8,815 bases of DNA from an uncultured Bryobacterales bacterium (GTDB lineage Bacteria; Acidobacteriota; Terriglobia; Bryobacterales; Bryobacteraceae): NCBI GenBank assembly GCA_937859895.1, contig CALMAV010000069.1:1-8815 (forward strand). The letters are read 5' to 3'. The notes under the pieces are model-generated. The model had not been told where the DNA came from. It saw nothing but the letters and a program-made list of their open reading frames with translations, and made no database searches. Made by a program: the position numbers and the translations under genes. Below are positions 6,670 through 8,815 of this stretch, in pieces. Positions within the stretch are counted from its first letter, which is position 1. Every line of letters starts with the position of its first letter.

Positions 6670-8589
6670 ATGACCGTGGCAGGTTGGCGTGCCTCCAGGG
6701 GGAGAGTTGTCATACTCTCGTCGGTTCTCCTACTTGCAATAGGTTTGGGACTAGCGCGGCGTGTTTGGCGCGCAGCAGAATCGGCGGTGCAGGATGGCGC
6801 TAAGAGTGCTACTTCGGCCGGAGTGCTGCGGGCAACAGTCGCACAGATCCGTACGGCTTCGTCGCCCTTTGAACCGGTCCTTCCCGCTATCAGCTTTCGT
6901 TCGGCAGCATCGTTCGAGGGCGACCTGTTTGTTCTTGACGAAGGCAGCCTGATGCGTTGGAGTGGGGGCGAGTGCCGACAAACCTGGCGGACAGGGCGGG
7001 AACTTCCTCCTGCCCCTTTGGTGTCTATTGCAGTACGAACGGGTGTCGGTGACCCGGAGCTATGGATTGCCACCGAGGGTGCCGGACTGCTCATCTATGA
7101 TGGACACACTTTTCGCCAGCTGCTGCCCGCTGATGGAACCTCGCGCAAGGTCACTGCGCTGCTGCCAACGCGCAGCGGCGAGGTTCTGGTTGGCACCGCG
7201 TCAGGCCTGTTCGTCGCGGATGGAAAGGTGCTGCGCTTGTTCCATCAGACTCTCAGCAGCATGCAGGTAACGGCACTGGCTGGTGATGAGGACGACTTCT
7301 GGGTCGGCACGCGCAGTGACGGAGCATGGCATTGGCACGGCGGAGAGGCTTCGCACGTGACGGCTCAACTGCCTGATCAGCAAGTGCTTTCCCTGGCAGC
7401 CTCGGGTGACAAGACTTGGGTTGGCACGGCACTGGGCGTGGCCGAATTTGCCAACGGAGAATTCCAGCGCAATCTCGGCGGTGGACTGTTCGTTCAGGCG
7501 CTGGGCACAAATGATAGCGCACTGTGGGTAGCAACGATGGATCAGGGCACGGTGCGTATTCCACTAATGGAGCGTTCTCCTCATCCGCAACGGACAGGCC
7601 TGATGACGGCTGAGTCATCAGCGACAGTGTCGTTTGCAAAAATAGGCGGTGCGCTGGCCGCAGTCCAAGGCCGACAGATAGCGCTACTGCCCGACCGGCG
7701 GGTCCTGGTCAAGGCTGCCGAGGGACAGCTGAGTGGTCGGCATATCACCGCAGTGCATGCAGATGGGCAGAACAAGCTGTGGGTTGGATACTTTGACAAC
7801 GGGCTCGACATTGTTAGCAGAAATGGCGAAGCCGTCCGCGTAAAACACGTTGATGACGAGCGTCTCTTCTGCGTGAACCGGATCAGAGAAGACGGGCAGA
7901 ACGGTGAGACTGCCGTGGCCGCTGCCAATGGATTAGCCATGTTCGATGGGAGCGGTGAGATGCGCCGTGTACTTGACCGTGCGAGCGGGCTTATTGCCAG
8001 TCACGTCACTGACGTGTTATTTGCCGGCGGCACAACGGTCGTAGCGACGCCAGCCGGACTTAGCTTCTTGGAGAACGGCATTACCAGTGTTTACGGATTC
8101 CAGGGCTTAGTAAACAACCACGTTTACACGCTCGCGCAATGGAATGATCAACTCTATGCGGGTACGCTAGGCGGCATCTCAGAACTGAAGAACGGGCTGG
8201 TGAAGGCAAGCTTCACTACAGCTAATTCGGAGTTGCGCCAGAACTGGATTACTGCATCGCAAACCTTCGGCGGCAAGCTTTATTTGGGCACGTATGGCGG
8301 TGGCGTTATCCGGTTCGAGCCAACTGGAGCCGTCAGCACGTTCGAGAGCTTTTCGCACAAGCGGATCGAAATCAATCCAAATGCGCTGGCTGCGAGTGCA
8401 AAAGCTTTGTATGCGGGGACAGCAGGTTATGGATTGGCTGTGTTGCTCAAGGGCGAGGAGCGTTGGCGATTGATCACCAGTGGTCTGCCTTCGGCAAACG
8501 TTACGGCGCTGGATGCGCATAGTGGCGAGTTATATGTCGGCACTGACAACGGCCTGATGCGGGTAGCGGAGGCGAGTCTGTTGCCGTGA
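6670..8589 (+). CDS. Membrane-anchored 14-blade beta-propeller protein (Reg_prop type), no kinase
   Basis: A 639-residue protein. Residues 12-29 are one hydrophobic helix (ILSSVLLLAIGLGLA) flanked by arginines, a signal anchor or uncleaved export signal; the rest is soluble and should be extracytoplasmic. It consists of blade motifs of the form LWVGTxxGGLxxxxxG at residues near 85, 131, 172, 210, 249, 285, 328 (weak), 370, 414, 457, 495, 537, 580 and 621: 14 slots about 36-46 residues apart, enough for two seven-bladed propellers. This resembles the two-component regulator propeller of hybrid sensor kinases that bind polysaccharide fragments, but there is no YYY domain, histidine kinase or receiver after it. 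Role as a glycan-binding or scaffold protein is inference. It begins 36 bases after the GH63 stop and its TGA overlaps the next gene's GTG. Start by ribosome-binding site at 6660-6665. Confidence 0.8.
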   Translation: MTVAGWRASRGRVVILSSVLLLAIGLGLARRVWRAAESAVQDGAKSATSAGVLRATVAQIRTASSPFEPVLPAISFRSAASFEGDLFVLDEGSLMRWSGGECRQTWRTGRELPPAPLVSIAVRTGVGDPELWIATEGAGLLIYDGHTFRQLLPADGTSRKVTALLPTRSGEVLVGTASGLFVADGKVLRLFHQTLSSMQVTALAGDEDDFWVGTRSDGAWHWHGGEASHVTAQLPDQQVLSLAASGDKTWVGTALGVAEFANGEFQRNLGGGLFVQALGTNDSALWVATMDQGTVRIPLMERSPHPQRTGLMTAESSATVSFAKIGGALAAVQGRQIALLPDRRVLVKAAEGQLSGRHITAVHADGQNKLWVGYFDNGLDIVSRNGEAVRVKHVDDERLFCVNRIREDGQNGETAVAAANGLAMFDGSGEMRRVLDRASGLIASHVTDVLFAGGTTVVATPAGLSFLENGITSVYGFQGLVNNHVYTLAQWNDQLYAGTLGGISELKNGLVKASFTTANSELRQNWITASQTFGGKLYLGTYGGGVIRFEPTGAVSTFESFSHKRIEINPNALAASAKALYAGTAGYGLAVLLKGEERWRLITSGLPSANVTALDAHSGELYVGTDNGLMRVAEASLLP

Positions 8590-8815
8590 AGCCAGTTCTC
8601 CTTTTATTACTGCTATTAGCGGTTGTCTGCCAGGGGGATACTGGCGTGATTATTCCTGCTGGCGAAGATGCGCCTAACTTTGCGGAACTTGCCGTTGACT
8701 CACTTGACGTGCACATTGTCATCGATAACGGGCAGGCAACGGTAGCGATCAAAGAAGTCTTTCAGAATAAAACCGATACTGTTTTGGAGGGAACCTACCG
8801 GCTCTCTCTTCCGGG
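8586..8815 (+). CDS. Secreted VIT-domain protein, N-terminal part (3' end outside window)
   Basis: Starts with GTG at 8586, sharing bases with the TGA of the propeller gene (GTGA), which indicates translational coupling. GGAGG/GCGAG at 8568-8575 can serve as the ribosome-binding site. The 76 residues visible begin with a short signal peptide (MKPVLLLLLLAVVCQG; the cysteine is not in a standard lipobox, so lipidation is uncertain). From about residue 37 they show the opening of a vault/inter-alpha-trypsin (VIT) domain: LDVHIVIDNGQATVAIKEVF, then QNKTDTVLEGTYRLSLPG, in which an opening pair of strands is followed by the N-x-x-x-x-x-LEGxYxLPLP-like motif. VIT domains are often followed by a von Willebrand A domain, which would lie beyond the window. 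Function unknown; probably an exported protein-interaction module. Confidence 0.75.
   Translation, partial: MKPVLLLLLLLAVVCQGDTGVIIPAGEDAPNFAELAVDSLDVHIVIDNGQATVAIKEVFQNKTDTVLEGTYRLSLP

Noticed and set aside
6357..7094. Long minus-strand open frame (245 codons) spanning the GH63/propeller junction
   Set aside because: It lies opposite two well-supported genes, is rich in Arg/Ser/Pro in the way of antisense frames, and has no recognisable domain.

Overview
The window looks like bacterial chromosome, most likely an acidobacterium (Acidobacteriota, Terriglobia-like). This is inferred from moderate GC content, a TPR protein with a cysteine-pair C-terminal domain of a kind I associate with that phylum, an acidic/proline tail with a DDRPxLKRR motif, and the general style of the proteins. 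No rRNA, tRNA or other phylogenetic marker is present, so the assignment is tentative.

Left part (1-3070). A plus-strand gene ends at 192. It converges on a minus-strand cluster read from 3070 down to 259. In transcription order the cluster holds a small conserved protein of unknown function (113 aa), a secreted TPR protein whose N-terminus resembles a gluzincin peptidase domain that has lost its zinc site, a RimI-type N-acetyltransferase that overlaps it by 16 bases, and a small coiled-coil DUF465/YdcH protein. A GC-rich hairpin at 199-234 with a T-run on the minus-strand side probably terminates this cluster.

Middle (3071-3981). This stretch is poor in genes. It holds the remains of a HicA-HicB toxin-antitoxin module on the minus strand. 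The hicA toxin gene is broken by an in-frame stop and a frameshift, with a clean C-terminal third that still overlaps the hicB start by four bases. The hicB antitoxin frame is intact for about 67 residues, then appears shifted by one extra base in a run of four G. The 334 bases between the 113-aa gene and hicB contain nothing I can defend.

Right part (3982-8815). A plus-strand operon of three genes: a large cytoplasmic GH63 / MGH1-like glycoside hydrolase; a membrane-anchored or exported protein made almost entirely of about 14 beta-propeller blades of the two-component-regulator-propeller type, but with no kinase; and the start of a secreted VIT-domain protein whose GTG start overlaps the stop of the propeller gene. 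The layout suggests coordinated expression of a sugar-hydrolysing enzyme with two extracytoplasmic proteins. The functional link between them is not visible in the sequence and is the most open question here.
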